A program made the position numbers and the translations under genes. A DNA stretch of 64,000 bases from Catenuloplanes atrovinosus (lineage in GTDB: Bacteria > Actinomycetota > Actinomycetes > Mycobacteriales > Micromonosporaceae), in NCBI RefSeq assembly GCF_031458235.1, contig NZ_JAVDYB010000001.1, positions 2,315,001-2,379,000 on the forward strand, read 5' to 3'. Position 1 is the first letter of the stretch. The number at the start of each line of letters is the position of its first letter. This document shows positions 42,805-51,066 of this stretch, piece by piece. The notes beneath the pieces were generated by a model, which saw only the letters and a program-made list of their open reading frames with translations, was not told the DNA's origin and did not search any database.

Positions 42805-43269
42805 TCACCAGCCGGTCGTCCCCGGCCCGCCCTTGAACGGCCCCACGATCCCGTCCGTGATCCACCCGCCGTAGAAGTCGCCCTCCTGCGCCCGGACCAC
42901 CTCCCCGTCGACCCGGCACTCGTCCACCCGCCCGGGAAAGAACGCCAGCGCACCCGCCAGCGCCGCGTAGCCCGGCGAGGGCTCCTCGTACGACCAGGCC
43001 GCCCGCGCCACCCGGGCACCCGGCGTCACCAGGTCCCAGTAGCTCGCCACGCCCTTGAACTCACAGAACGTCCGATGATCCGGATCGGCGCGCAGCAGCC
43101 CGTCCGTGACGTCCGCGCGCGGCACGTAGTAGACCGGCGGATGCGACGTCTCCAGCACCCGCCAGCAGTTCACGCTCTCCGCCACCAGCACCCCCGCGTG
43201 CCGGATCTCCACCCGCGCCGCACTCCGCTCCAGCCTCGGCGGCCGCGGATAATCCCACACCGACTCCAT
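42805..43269 (-). CDS. DUF427 family protein
   Basis: 154 residues. DUF427 marks are present: the paired strands ARVEIRHAGVLVAESVNCWRV, PPVYYVPRADVTDGLL and TFCEFKGVASYWDLV, then AWSYEEPSPGYAALAGALAFFPGRVD. These proteins form small barrel folds with no established reaction. The ATG at 43269 starts just before the first conserved residues. There is no operon with the neighbours. Confidence 0.85.
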   Translation of the reverse strand: MESVWDYPRPPRLERSAARVEIRHAGVLVAESVNCWRVLETSHPPVYYVPRADVTDGLLRADPDHRTFCEFKGVASYWDLVTPGARVARAAWSYEEPSPGYAALAGALAFFPGRVDECRVDGEVVRAQEGDFYGGWITDGIVGPFKGGPGTTGW

Positions 43270-43319
43270 CCCGCCATTGTTCCCGCTTCCGCCCGCGCCA
43301 CGCGCGGTCATGGACGGTC

Positions 43320-43658
43320 TCAGAGGTTCTTGCGGCCGCGGGCGCCGAGCGGGACCTCGGCCGGGTCGATCGCGGTGGCGGTCACGTTCTTGTAGGCGTA
43401 GCCGTGGGAGTCGAGCCACTCGCAGGCCAGCAGTTCGCCGCGGGTCGCGGTGACGTCGAGCGCCTCGTCCTCGGGGGCGTCGAGCAGGTAGCGGAACGTG
43501 AAGAACGGGCGCGTGACGTCGTAGGCGAGGTAGCCGTCGGGCGTGTACGCGGTGTTCAGGAAGTCGTGGTCGGCGGCCTCGGCGCGCAGCGTCGCCGTCT
43601 GGGCGGGGGTCAGACTGTCGAAGGCGCCACGCACGGTGACCCTGATTCCACGGCTCAT
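43320..43658 (-). CDS. DUF6204 family protein
   Basis: 112 residues. The sequence MSRGIRVTVRGAFDSLTP, FLNTAYTPDGYLAYDVTRPFFTFRY and GYAYKNVTATAIDP fits a small actinobacterial family annotated as DUF6204. Function unknown. No signal or membrane segment is present. Confidence 0.7.
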   Translation of the reverse strand: MSRGIRVTVRGAFDSLTPAQTATLRAEAADHDFLNTAYTPDGYLAYDVTRPFFTFRYLLDAPEDEALDVTATRGELLACEWLDSHGYAYKNVTATAIDPAEVPLGARGRKNL

Positions 43659-43802
43659 GCCGCGAACCGTATCCATCGCGAGGCCGGCCACGCACCGGGT
43701 TATCGCGCGGCGCATGTCGGTGGGCGGCCCTCGGCCTCGCCACGCCACCGGACGGCGGCCACCATGAGGAACCGCCCCACGGTGGCCGCCGATCCGATCA
43801 GG

Positions 43803-43980
43803 TCAGCAGGCCTGCACGACATTGAAACGGCGCGCTCACGATGGCGGAGCGGTTCTGGTTCTTGATGTAGGCGCGGGCGCCACCGTCGTTGTTCTTGAAA
43901 TACCAGCCTTCGCCGTTCCAATTCTGCAACGCCCAGTCAGAGCCGTTCCGGCGGCAGTGATAGAACGTTGAGCTGCACCG
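43803..43980 (-). pseudogene. remnant of a small Trp/Asn-rich protein
   Basis: The minus strand reads CSSTFYHCRRNGSDWALQNW, then NGEGWYFKNNDGGARAYIKNQ. No start codon is available, and the plausible ending FNVVQAC with its stop (43803-43805) lies in another frame. The segment is poorer in G/C than its surroundings. Its Trp/Asn/Gly-rich composition with paired Cys suggests a small secreted protein that has lost its start and gained a frameshift. Family not recognised. Confidence 0.35.
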
Positions 43981-44268
43981 CCAGTCATGTCGGCCCCTTC
44001 GGAAGGTCCGTCCCCACCGCAGCCGAACACGCGCTCGTGGGCGGGGCCACTCTCCGTCCAGAAGAAGGCAACGATCAGTGATCGTCCCTCATCCCGCGTG
44101 GCGGTCGGCCTCGACGTGGTGCGGCTCCGGCGCGGAACCCGATCGCGCCTCGGTCGCGGACCACCACGAAGCGGCGCGGCCGACTCGAAGGTGGCGACCG
44201 TGGAACAACCGCTTCTCCGATGGGTACGACGGCGTAGGCTGTCCGGATTCGTCGGGAGGAGATCAACG

Positions 44269-45474
44269 GTGAAGCAGGCGCAACGGCTCAAGAGCGTCCG
44301 GTACGACATCCGCGGGCCGGTGCTGCGCCGGGCTCAGGAACTGGAGGCCGCCGGTCACCGAATCCTGAAGCTGAACCTGGGCAACCCGGCGCCGTGGGGC
44401 CTGAACACCCCCGACCCGATCATGGCTGACGTGGTGCAGAACCTCGGTGTCGCGCAGGGGTACAGCGACGCCCGGGGCATCTACTCCGCGCGCGTCGCGG
44501 TCGCGCAGTACTACCAGTCGCGCGGCGTGACCGAGGTGCAGCCCGACGACGTGATGCTCGGCAACGGCGTCTCCGAGTTGATCGTGATGACGTTGCAGGC
44601 GCTGCTGGACACCGGCGACGAGGTGCTGGTGCCGAGCCCGGACTACCCGCTCTGGACCGCCGCGGTCACCCTGTGCAGCGGACGCGCGGTGCACTACCGG
44701 TGTGACGAGAGCGCGGGCTGGCTGCCCGACCTGGAGCACATCGAGGCCCAGATCACGCCGAACACGCGCGCCCTGGTGATCATCAACCCGAACAACCCGA
44801 CCGGCGCGGTCTACTCCAAGGACGTGCTGCTCGGGATGTTGGACCTGGCCCGCCGGCACGGGCTGCTGGTGCTGGCGGACGAGATCTACGACAAGATCAT
44901 CTTCGATGACGCGGTGCACCACACCGCGGCCGCGCTCGCGCCGGACGTACCCGTGATCAGTATGGGCGGGCTGTCCAAGACCTACCGGGCGGCCGGCTTC
45001 CGCTCCGGCTGGCTGGCGATGAGCGGCTTCACCGCGCGCGACGCCGAGTACGTCGACGGCCTGCAACTGCTGGCCAACATGCGCCTGTGCCCGAACGTGC
45101 CGGCCCAGCACGCGGTGCAGACCGCGCTCGGCGGATACCAGAGCATCGAGCGCCTGATCGAGCCCGGCGGCCGCCTCCACGAGCAGCGCACCCGCTCGTG
45201 GAAGGCGATCACGTCCATCCCCGGCGTGGAGTGCGTGCTGCCGGACGGCGCGCTCTACCTCTTCGCCCGCCTGGACCCGGCCGTCCACAAGATCCGTGAC
45301 GACGAGCAGCTCATCATCGACCTGCTCGACCAGCAGCACCTCCTGCTCTCCCACGGCAGCGGCTTCAACCTCGACACCCCCGACCACATCCGCCTGGTCT
45401 TCCTCGCCCCGATGGAGGTCCTCGACGACGCCATCGGCCGCCTCGGCACCTTCCTCTCGACCTACCGCCAGTAG
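44269..45474 (+). CDS. AlaA-like PLP-dependent aminotransferase
   Basis: 401 residues, fold-type I. It begins VKQAQRLKSVRYDIRGPV, with LKLNLGNPAPWGLNTPD as the substrate loop. VIINPNNPTGAVYSKDVL contains the Asn-Pro cofactor region, LVLADEIYDKIIFD holds the Asp that binds the pyridine ring, and SMGGLSKTYRAAGFRSGW holds the Schiff-base Lys. It closely matches the AlaA glutamate-pyruvate aminotransferase group. The GTG has GGGAGGAG 8 bases upstream, and TAGGCT at about 44235-44240 is a likely -10 box. Confidence 0.9.
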   Translation: MKQAQRLKSVRYDIRGPVLRRAQELEAAGHRILKLNLGNPAPWGLNTPDPIMADVVQNLGVAQGYSDARGIYSARVAVAQYYQSRGVTEVQPDDVMLGNGVSELIVMTLQALLDTGDEVLVPSPDYPLWTAAVTLCSGRAVHYRCDESAGWLPDLEHIEAQITPNTRALVIINPNNPTGAVYSKDVLLGMLDLARRHGLLVLADEIYDKIIFDDAVHHTAAALAPDVPVISMGGLSKTYRAAGFRSGWLAMSGFTARDAEYVDGLQLLANMRLCPNVPAQHAVQTALGGYQSIERLIEPGGRLHEQRTRSWKAITSIPGVECVLPDGALYLFARLDPAVHKIRDDEQLIIDLLDQQHLLLSHGSGFNLDTPDHIRLVFLAPMEVLDDAIGRLGTFLSTYRQ

Positions 45475-45549
45475 CGGCGCGTCCCGCGGCCGCGGTTCCC
45501 TCCGGCAGAACCTGGTCCGAGCGCGCCCCCGGCGGGTAAGACATGAGGC

Positions 45550-46053
45550 ATGTATGTGATTCGTGAGAAGTTCTTCTCCATCGGCGACGACTTCGACGTG
45601 CTCGACGCGAACGGCGCCAAGGTCCTGCACGTCGACGGCAAGGTGCTCAGCGTGCGCGACAAGGTGGTGATCGAGGACCTCTCCGGCGAGGAGGTCGCCA
45701 GCGTCCACCGCCACCTGGTCTCGCTGCGCCCCACTTACGAGATCCGCGTCGGCGGCGAGAAGGCCGCGGAGGTCAAGAAGAAGCTGTTCACGCCGTTCCG
45801 GGAGAAGTTCACCATCGACGTCCCCGGCCCCGACGACCTGGAGATGAAGGGCGACCTGCTCGACCACGAGTACGTCATCGAGCGCGGTGGCAGCCGGGTC
45901 GCCGAGGTCTCCAAGCGGTGGCTGACCATCCGCGACACCTACGCGGTCGAGGTCGCCCCGGGCGAGAACCCGCTGCTGGTCATCGGCGCGGTGCTGGCGC
46001 TCGACCTCGCGATGGAGCGCGAGGAGAAGAAGAAGGACCGAAAAGACGACTGA
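45550..46053 (+). CDS. LURP-one-related (tubby-like) protein
   Basis: 167 residues. The repeated strand pattern typical of LOR proteins runs MYVIREKFFSIGDDFDVLD, VLHVDGKVLSVRDKVVIEDL, YEIRVGGEKAAEVKKKLF, YVIERGGSRVAEVSKRWL, ending with the C-terminal hydrophobic helix NPLLVIGAVLALDLAM and a lysine-rich tail. The 12-strand barrel with a central helix is related to scramblase and tubby domains; the role in bacteria is unknown. Confidence 0.85.
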   Translation: MYVIREKFFSIGDDFDVLDANGAKVLHVDGKVLSVRDKVVIEDLSGEEVASVHRHLVSLRPTYEIRVGGEKAAEVKKKLFTPFREKFTIDVPGPDDLEMKGDLLDHEYVIERGGSRVAEVSKRWLTIRDTYAVEVAPGENPLLVIGAVLALDLAMEREEKKKDRKDD

Positions 46054-46081
46054 GGCCTTCCCGCTCCCGGCGCGGTGCGGC

Positions 46082-46137
46082 CCGCATGCTCCCGCGGGCA
46101 CCGGTCGGCCGTTGGCCGGCCTCCCTGCCGGTCCCGC
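46082..46137 (+). repeat. 56-bp dispersed repeat, copy A
   Basis: This segment (CCGCATGCTCCCGCGGGCAC ...) is identical over 56 bases to the reverse complement of 53756-53811. It has internal dyads such as GGCCGTTGGCC. Confidence 0.85.
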
Positions 46138-46157
46138 ACCTGGTCACCACGACCCGA

Positions 46158-46183
46158 GGGTCGCCCGGCAACTCGGGCGACCC
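46158..46183. terminator. hairpin after the LURP-one gene
   Basis: GGGTCGCCCG-GCAACT-CGGGCGACCC is a perfect 10-bp stem followed by CCTTCCCT. It sits between convergent genes and can serve both. Confidence 0.65.
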
Positions 46184-46256
46184 CTTCCCTCCGCGCCGTC
46201 CTCCCGGCGCCGGCATCGATCCCGGATGCCGGGGCATCCCGGTTCCACAGCGGCAC

Positions 46257-46874
46257 TCAGCGGAAGCCCGCCACCGTCAGCAGGAGCCAGCCGCCCGCGG
46301 TGAGCGGGACCGACCAGGCCAGCGTCAGCAGGCGATCGCGCCAGGTGCGGGCGAGCAGCGCGATCGCCAGCGCCCCCAGCCCGGCCACCAGGGCCGCGTA
46401 GGCGAGCTGCTCGCCGGCCGGGTAGCTCGGGTCGCCGATTCGCAGCGCCTGTAGCAGCGCCTCGGCGAAGAGGACGGCGGCGGGGAGCGCGAGCGCCGGG
46501 AGACGCCACCACCCGGTCCCGCGGGCCAGCACGCCGCCGGCGCCGAACACCAGACCGGCCACCACGCCGAAGCCCATCCAGACGACGGCGGTGGCGTTGT
46601 AGAGGTTGGCCCAGTCGTCGTTCTGGATCAGCGAGGCGGCCAGGTAGTAGCTGGGCACCGCGAGGACCAGGCAGACGATGGCGGCGGCCACGGACACCGG
46701 CAGGCGCCACCGGCCCCAGTAGGTGAGCAGGAACGCGGCGACCGCCCACGTCGCCAGGGAGTTGCCCAGGCCGGCGACCGGCGACGGCAGGAACTTGATC
46801 CACAGGAAGTCCACGAAGCCCAGCAGCAGACCGGCCAGCGGGGCGGCGACGACCACATGCCGCGCGAATCTCAT
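46257..46874 (-). CDS. DUF6518-like membrane protein
   Basis: 205 residues with six hydrophobic segments, starting MRFARHVVVAAPLAGLLLGF and then VDFLWIKFLPSPVAGLGNS, which is typical of a small actinobacterial membrane family (DUF6518). The remaining helices alternate with short loops. Function unknown. A strong hairpin separates it from the next minus-strand gene upstream. Confidence 0.7.
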   Translation of the reverse strand: MRFARHVVVAAPLAGLLLGFVDFLWIKFLPSPVAGLGNSLATWAVAAFLLTYWGRWRLPVSVAAAIVCLVLAVPSYYLAASLIQNDDWANLYNATAVVWMGFGVVAGLVFGAGGVLARGTGWWRLPALALPAAVLFAEALLQALRIGDPSYPAGEQLAYAALVAGLGALAIALLARTWRDRLLTLAWSVPLTAGGWLLLTVAGFR

Positions 46875-46888
46875 GGCAGCCGATCCTA

Positions 46889-46942
46889 GGGCGTGTTTGG
46901 TGGATCACGCCGCAGGCCGGCGAAGATCCGCCAAACACGCCC
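46889..46942. repeat. 18-bp-arm inverted repeat
   Basis: GGGCGTGTTTGGTGGATC and GATCCGCCAAACACGCCC pair with one mismatch across an 18-base loop. It lies between two minus-strand genes and is either the terminator of the SnoaL gene or a dispersed palindrome. Confidence 0.65.
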
Positions 46943-46952
46943 TGGTGGGGCC

Positions 46953-47348
46953 TCAGCCGTCCAGGTCGCAGCGCAGCGTCGCGATCCGCCAGCGGTCGTC
47001 GTCCCGCCGCAGCGTGATCGTGTAGGAGCCGGTCGCCGCCACCCCCGACGGCGTGGTGAGCAGCAGATAGGCCCGTGCCACGGCCGTTGTGCCGTCCCCG
47101 TCGTCCACGACGACGTTGGTCAGGTGGTGCCGCCGCCGTTCGGCCTGGCCCGCCGCCGCCTCGCGGACGAACTCCAGGATCGCCGCGCGGCCCGTCACCG
47201 GTCCCGGTCCCGGCCGCCCGGCGACCGTGAACGTCCAGGTGGCGTCCTCGGTCAGCACCGCGGCCAGGCCGTCCGGGTCGTGCCCGTCCAGCGCGAACGC
47301 GTACCGTCCCAGCGCGCGCCGGACCTCGTGTTCCACGTCGCCGGCCAT
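46953..47348 (-). CDS. SnoaL-like (NTF2 fold) protein
   Basis: 131 residues. It has the SnoaL_4 pattern VRRALGRYAFALDGHDPDGLAAVLTEDATWTF, FVREAAAGQAERRRHHLTNV and a closing strand SYTITLRRDDDRWRIATLR. Members are hydroxylases, isomerases or ligand carriers. Its start overlaps the stop of the oxidoreductase gene (GTGATG), so both are likely repressed or induced together under the divergent LysR regulator. Confidence 0.8.
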   Translation of the reverse strand: MAGDVEHEVRRALGRYAFALDGHDPDGLAAVLTEDATWTFTVAGRPGPGPVTGRAAILEFVREAAAGQAERRRHHLTNVVVDDGDGTTAVARAYLLLTTPSGVAATGSYTITLRRDDDRWRIATLRCDLDG

Positions 47349-48343
47349 CACGCCACCGCCAGCACGATCTTGCCCCGGAGGTGGCCGCGCGCCGCGCGCT
47401 CGTGTGCCGCCCGCGCCTCCGCCAGCGGGAACACGCTGTCGACCGCCACCCGCACCGTACCGTCGTCGAGCAGGCGCCCGAGCTCGGCGAGCTGCGCGCC
47501 GCTGGAGCGCACCTGGCTCGTCGACACGGTGACACCGAGCCGCGCGACCTCGGCCGGGTCGAACTCGCCGAAGAACACCGGGAACAGCGCACCGCCGCGC
47601 CGCACCGTGCGCAGGAAGCGGCTGCTGCCCGCGCCGCCGACGCAGTCGAGCACCAGGTCGACGTCGCGCACGATCTCCTCCGGCCGCTGCCGGGTGTAGT
47701 CGATCACCTCGTCCGCGCCGATCGCGCGCAGGAACGCATCGTGCGCGCCCGACGCCACCGCGATCACCCGCGCGCCCCGCCACTTCGCCAGCTGCACGCC
47801 GAAGTGGCCGACGCCGCCCGCGGCGCCGTTGACCAGCACGGTCGTGCCGGCGCCGAGCGGGACCGGGCGGTGCCGCTCCTCCTGGAACGGCGACGGATGG
47901 TCGTGCCCGACCTCGATCATGAACTGCCACGCGGTCAGGCCCGCCATCGGCGCGCCCGCCGCCCGCACGTGGTCGATGCCGGCCGGCTTGCGCGCCAGGT
48001 CGGACGCGGGCGCGGCCACGTACTCGGCGTACGCGCTGCCGTCGAAGCCGGGGAAGCGCAGCATGCCGTACACCTCGTCGCCGACGGCGAAGCCGTCCAC
48101 GTCCTCGCCGACCGCCGCGACCACGCCGGACACGTCCGTCCCCGGGCTCAGCGGCAGCTCGATCGCCGGGCGCAGGTGCGCGGGCATCACGGTCAAACCC
48201 TCGCGCACGTACCAGTCCGGCGGGTTGACGCCCACCGCGTGCACCCGGACCAGCACCTCGCCCGCCTTCGGCTCGGGGACCGGCACCTCCTCGTAGCTCA
48301 GCACCTCCGGGCCGCCGAACTCGTGCAACCGAATCGCCTTCAT
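47348..48343 (-). CDS. NADP-dependent quinone oxidoreductase-type MDR protein
   Basis: 331 residues of the medium-chain dehydrogenase fold. The N-terminal part is MKAIRLHEFGGPEVLSYEEV, with LVRVHAVGVNPPDWYVREG and LPLSPGTDVSGVVAAVG. The NADPH-binding stretch is LVNGAAGGVGHFGVQLAKWRG. The zinc ligands of alcohol dehydrogenases are absent, pointing to the zeta-crystallin/quinone reductase branch. AGAGGA 8 bases upstream supports the ATG at 48343. It is divergent from a LysR gene. Confidence 0.87.
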   Translation of the reverse strand: MKAIRLHEFGGPEVLSYEEVPVPEPKAGEVLVRVHAVGVNPPDWYVREGLTVMPAHLRPAIELPLSPGTDVSGVVAAVGEDVDGFAVGDEVYGMLRFPGFDGSAYAEYVAAPASDLARKPAGIDHVRAAGAPMAGLTAWQFMIEVGHDHPSPFQEERHRPVPLGAGTTVLVNGAAGGVGHFGVQLAKWRGARVIAVASGAHDAFLRAIGADEVIDYTRQRPEEIVRDVDLVLDCVGGAGSSRFLRTVRRGGALFPVFFGEFDPAEVARLGVTVSTSQVRSSGAQLAELGRLLDDGTVRVAVDSVFPLAEARAAHERAARGHLRGKIVLAVA

Positions 48344-48457
48344 GCTGTCGTCCTCTTTCTCGTGGTGCTCCGTGCCCCTCAAGTCAAACTCCGGTGTGGA
48401 CCGGCCGTCCAAGACCTGATCGGTACCCCGCTATACCGAATCCGTATGGGCCCGCGA

Positions 48458-48463
48458 TAGCCT
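48458..48463 (+). promoter_or_regulatory. -10 box of leaderless LysR gene
   Basis: TAGCCT followed by 7 bases and the GTG start, with no ribosome site. Confidence 0.5.
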
Positions 48464-48470
48464 GGGGATC

Positions 48471-49358
48471 GTGAACGACCTGGGGCAGGATCTGGAACTG
48501 CGGCTGGTGCGCTACTTCACGGTCGTGGCGGAACATCTGAACTTCGGTCGCGCGGCCACCGAGCTGCATCTGGCGCAGCCGTCGCTGAGCCGCCAGATCC
48601 AGCGCCTGGAGCAACGCCTCGGCGTCCGCCTGCTGGACCGCACGCCGCACGGCAACCTGCTCACCGAGGCGGGCAAGGCCTTCCTGCCGGAGGCCAAGGC
48701 GCTGCTGCGCGCCGCCCACCGGGCGACCGTGACCGCCCGCGCGCACGCGCCGGTGGCCGGCCTCACCATCGGGTACGTCGAGGATCTGATCATCACGCCC
48801 GCGGTCCGGGAGCTGCGCCGCCGCCACCCGGGGGCACGGATCGACGTCCGCTTCCTGGACTGCCGGGAGACGTCGGCGCTCACCGAGGGCCGCGTCGACG
48901 CGCTGGTCGCCCGCGCCCCGCTGCCGTTCGCGGCCGGCGAGGTGTCGATCGGCACGCTCTACCGCGAGCCGCGGGTGCTGCTCGTGCCGGCCGGCCACGC
49001 GCTGGCCGCGCGCGTGTCGGTGAGCACGGCGGACCTGGCCGGTTACGCGCCGTTCCCGTGCGCGCTCACCGATCCCGCGTACCGGCTGCTCGGCACGGGT
49101 CCGGTGCCGGCCGGACCCGCGGTCGAGAGCTACCAGGACAAGCTGGAGCTGGTCGCGGCCGGGGAGGCGATCGCGGTCGTACCGGAGGGGGACCGGCGCA
49201 GCATGCTCCGCCCCGAACTGGCCACGGTGCCGATCACGGACGCGCCCGCCAGCGAGGTCGTCCTCGCCACCCGGCCCGGCGACCCGAACCCGCTGATCCG
49301 CGACTTCCGCGCGGCGGCCCGGGAGCACCTGGGCCGGCAGGTCGTCGGCGTGCGCTGA
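48471..49358 (+). CDS. LysR family transcriptional regulator
   Basis: 295 residues. The winged HTH is LRLVRYFTVVAEHLNFGRAATELHLAQPSLSRQIQRLEQRLG (about residues 10-51), followed by LLDRTPHGNLLTEAGKAFL. The effector domain begins near residue 90 (LTIGYVEDLIITPAV). It is divergent from the quinone-oxidoreductase/SnoaL pair, which it probably activates. The start at GTG 48471 is supported by a TAGCCT box 7 bases before it. Confidence 0.9.
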   Translation: MNDLGQDLELRLVRYFTVVAEHLNFGRAATELHLAQPSLSRQIQRLEQRLGVRLLDRTPHGNLLTEAGKAFLPEAKALLRAAHRATVTARAHAPVAGLTIGYVEDLIITPAVRELRRRHPGARIDVRFLDCRETSALTEGRVDALVARAPLPFAAGEVSIGTLYREPRVLLVPAGHALAARVSVSTADLAGYAPFPCALTDPAYRLLGTGPVPAGPAVESYQDKLELVAAGEAIAVVPEGDRRSMLRPELATVPITDAPASEVVLATRPGDPNPLIRDFRAAAREHLGRQVVGVR

Positions 49359-49398
49359 GCGTGCGGGCCGGCCGCCGGGAAATGTCGGTGGGGTCCGC

Positions 49399-49404
49399 TA
49401 ACCT
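49399..49404 (+). promoter_or_regulatory. -10 box of leaderless DUF4240 gene
   Basis: TAACCT, 7 bases, then GTG at 49412. Confidence 0.5.
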
Positions 49405-49411
49405 GCGCCGC

Positions 49412-49939
49412 GTGACCGACACAGTGCAGGGGCGGCTGCCGACCGCCGAGGAAGAGGCCCGGTTCTGGGCGTTGATCGAGTCCGTGTGGGCGTCGCTGGG
49501 CGACGAGCCGGCCGCGCTGCGGCGCGCGCTGGTCTCCGGCGACGACGGCAACATCGAGCCGGCCGGGATCGGCGCCTGGCTGAACCGGTTCCACGAGCGG
49601 CTGGTCGAGGCGACCGCGGAGCTGACCGCGCCGGAACTGGTCGCGCTCGACCGGGTGGTGGAGCGCAAGCTCTACGACATCGACCGCGCCGACGTGCACG
49701 AGGTGACCGACGGCTCCGACGACGGTTTCCTCTACGCCCGCGGCTTCATCGTGGCGCTCGGCCGCGACTACTACGAGGCCGTGCGGGCCGATCCGGCGTC
49801 CGCGGCGTGCGACGGCTCCTTCGAGCGGATGTGCTACTTCTTCGCCTCGCGGCTGGAGGACCGCTTCGGCACCTGGCCCGACACGGGGTCCGGCATCTCC
49901 CGGGAGACGGGCAGCAACCACGCCGGATGGCCGGACTAA
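49412..49939 (+). CDS. DUF4240 family protein
   Basis: 175 residues. The DUF4240 signature appears as EEARFWALIESVWASLGDEPAALR, LVALDRVVERKLYDIDRADVHEV and FLYARGFIVALGRDYYEAV. It is soluble and of unknown function; such proteins resemble SMI1-like immunity-type domains only distantly. Its stop overlaps the stop region of the convergent gene by 4 bases. The leaderless start follows a TAACCT box. Confidence 0.8.
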   Translation: MTDTVQGRLPTAEEEARFWALIESVWASLGDEPAALRRALVSGDDGNIEPAGIGAWLNRFHERLVEATAELTAPELVALDRVVERKLYDIDRADVHEVTDGSDDGFLYARGFIVALGRDYYEAVRADPASAACDGSFERMCYFFASRLEDRFGTWPDTGSGISRETGSNHAGWPD

Positions 49940-50499
49940 CCGGCCACGACCAGGGGCGGCACCGTGCGCAGACCCGGCGCCACCACCAGCGCGACCCGGC
50001 CGCCCTCGGAGCCGGGGAGGATCTCGTGCCGGCCGATCGGCCCGCCCGCGGCGGCCCAGTCCCACTCCGCCGCCGGCACCGCGCTGACCAGCGTGGCCGC
50101 GCCGTCCCGGGCCTTGATGAGCGCGCGGATCACCTCGGCGTCGTTGCGCCAGCCGGCGTCGCCGAGCAACCCGTCCACGGTGTCGCCGAGCCGGCGGTGA
50201 CGGTCGTCCGGCTCGGCGGCGGAGTCCAGCAGGACCCGGCACAGCGCGCGCATGGCCGCGCCGCGCGCATGCGCCGCGGGCTCGGCGTGCGCGGCCGGCG
50301 CGGTGGGCGGGCGCCGGGTCAGCGCCTTGGCGATGCGCACCAGCGGTCCGGACCGCCAGGCGGCGTAGCGCTCCGTGAGCCGATCACCGGTGGCGGGCGG
50401 CGGGGGCGTGCGCAGCGCCCGCAGCTCGGCCCGGAGCGCGGCCAGTTCCGCGCGCAGCTCGCGGTGCCGGTTCGCGCGCACCTGCTTTCGAATCCGCAT
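49936..50499 (-). CDS. hypothetical protein with basic coiled-coil N-terminus
   Basis: 187 residues. The first 35 are an Arg/Leu heptad segment (LRAELAALRAELRALRT), suggesting oligomerisation. A Pro-rich linker and a mixed domain with ERYAAWRSGPLVRIAKALTRR and VIRALIKARDGAATLVSAVPAAEWDWA follow. No family recognised and no membrane segment. It overlaps the DUF4240 gene tail-to-tail. Confidence 0.5.
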   Translation of the reverse strand: MRIRKQVRANRHRELRAELAALRAELRALRTPPPPATGDRLTERYAAWRSGPLVRIAKALTRRPPTAPAAHAEPAAHARGAAMRALCRVLLDSAAEPDDRHRRLGDTVDGLLGDAGWRNDAEVIRALIKARDGAATLVSAVPAAEWDWAAAGGPIGRHEILPGSEGGRVALVVAPGLRTVPPLVVAG

Positions 50500-50635
50500 G
50501 ATCCCGGACCCTATCAGTCGTTATTCGTGCGCCATTAAAAAGGTTGTGCGGCCCGCCGCGGGTCACTAACGTGTATTCCAGCACCGAGCGAGACCGGCAG
50601 GAGCCGGGCCGACAGGGAGAGATGGGGTGGCGACG

Positions 50636-50746
50636 ATGATGTGGCAGTCGCTGCGCAGTTGCGTCGCCATCGTGGAGCGACCTGGTTCATCGGTTCGGGG
50701 CCATGTGGGTTTCCGTGGCGTGAGGCGCCGGTGCGGCCTGGGGTGA
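50636..50746 (+). CDS. possible 35-36 residue leader-type ORF
   Basis: Paired ATGs (50636, 50639) follow GGGAGAGATGGGGTGGC. The frame reads M-M-W-Q-S-L-R-S-C-V-A-I-V-E and ends CGLG with a TGA. A rho-independent terminator follows 20 bases later, just before tRNA-Trp. It may be a chance ORF. Confidence 0.25.
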   Translation: MMWQSLRSCVAIVERPGSSVRGHVGFRGVRRRCGLG

Positions 50747-50766
50747 GGCATACCCCGGCACCCCGC

Positions 50767-50803
50767 GCCGCCTGCGTCCGAGACCCGGACCGGGCGGCTT
50801 TTT
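50767..50803 (+). terminator. rho-independent terminator before tRNA-Trp
   Basis: The stem GCCGCC...GTCCG with AGACC loop and CGGAC...GCGGC is followed by TTTTT (50799-50803). Confidence 0.6.
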
Positions 50804-50813
50804 CGTACCCCCT

Positions 50814-50886
50814 ATGGGTGTAGCTCAATTGGTAGAGCGACGGCTTCCAAAACCGTGAGTTGCGGGTTCGAGTCCTGCCACCCGTG
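50814..50886 (+). tRNA. tRNA-Trp (CCA)
   Basis: A 7-bp acceptor stem closes with one T-G pair. The D-arm is GCTC/GAGC, the anticodon loop TTCCAAA with anticodon CCA and U33, and the T-arm GCGGG-TTCGAGT-CCTGC. The last anticodon-stem pair is C-A. No CCA is encoded. Confidence 0.9.
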
Positions 50887-50956
50887 CGCTTTTTCCTGCA
50901 CATTTCACAATGTGTGCGGAATTGCTGGTTGACAATTGCACAGCGGATGGTTTCAC

Positions 50957-51027
50957 GCGGTTGTAGCACAACGGTAGTGCGGCTGCTTGCCATGCAGCAG
51001 ACCGGGGTTCGACTCCCCGTAACCGCT
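50957..51027 (+). tRNA. tRNA-Gly (GCC)
   Basis: Acceptor GCGGTTG/TAACCGC, D-arm GCAC/GTGC, anticodon loop TTGCCAT, T-arm CGGGG-TTCGACT-CCCCG. The structure is canonical. Confidence 0.92.
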
Positions 51028-51066
51028 CTCGACGACAGATCAGGAACGACATGAAGGGAGGATCCG

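Larger units (their letters stand above)
50500..50813. other. region upstream of the tRNA array
   Basis: The region holds a possible 36-codon ORF and a terminator (listed separately). The first 130 bases contain a relatively A/T-rich patch (CATTAAAAAGGTTG) that could drive the minus-strand gene. No other gene seen. Confidence 0.4.
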
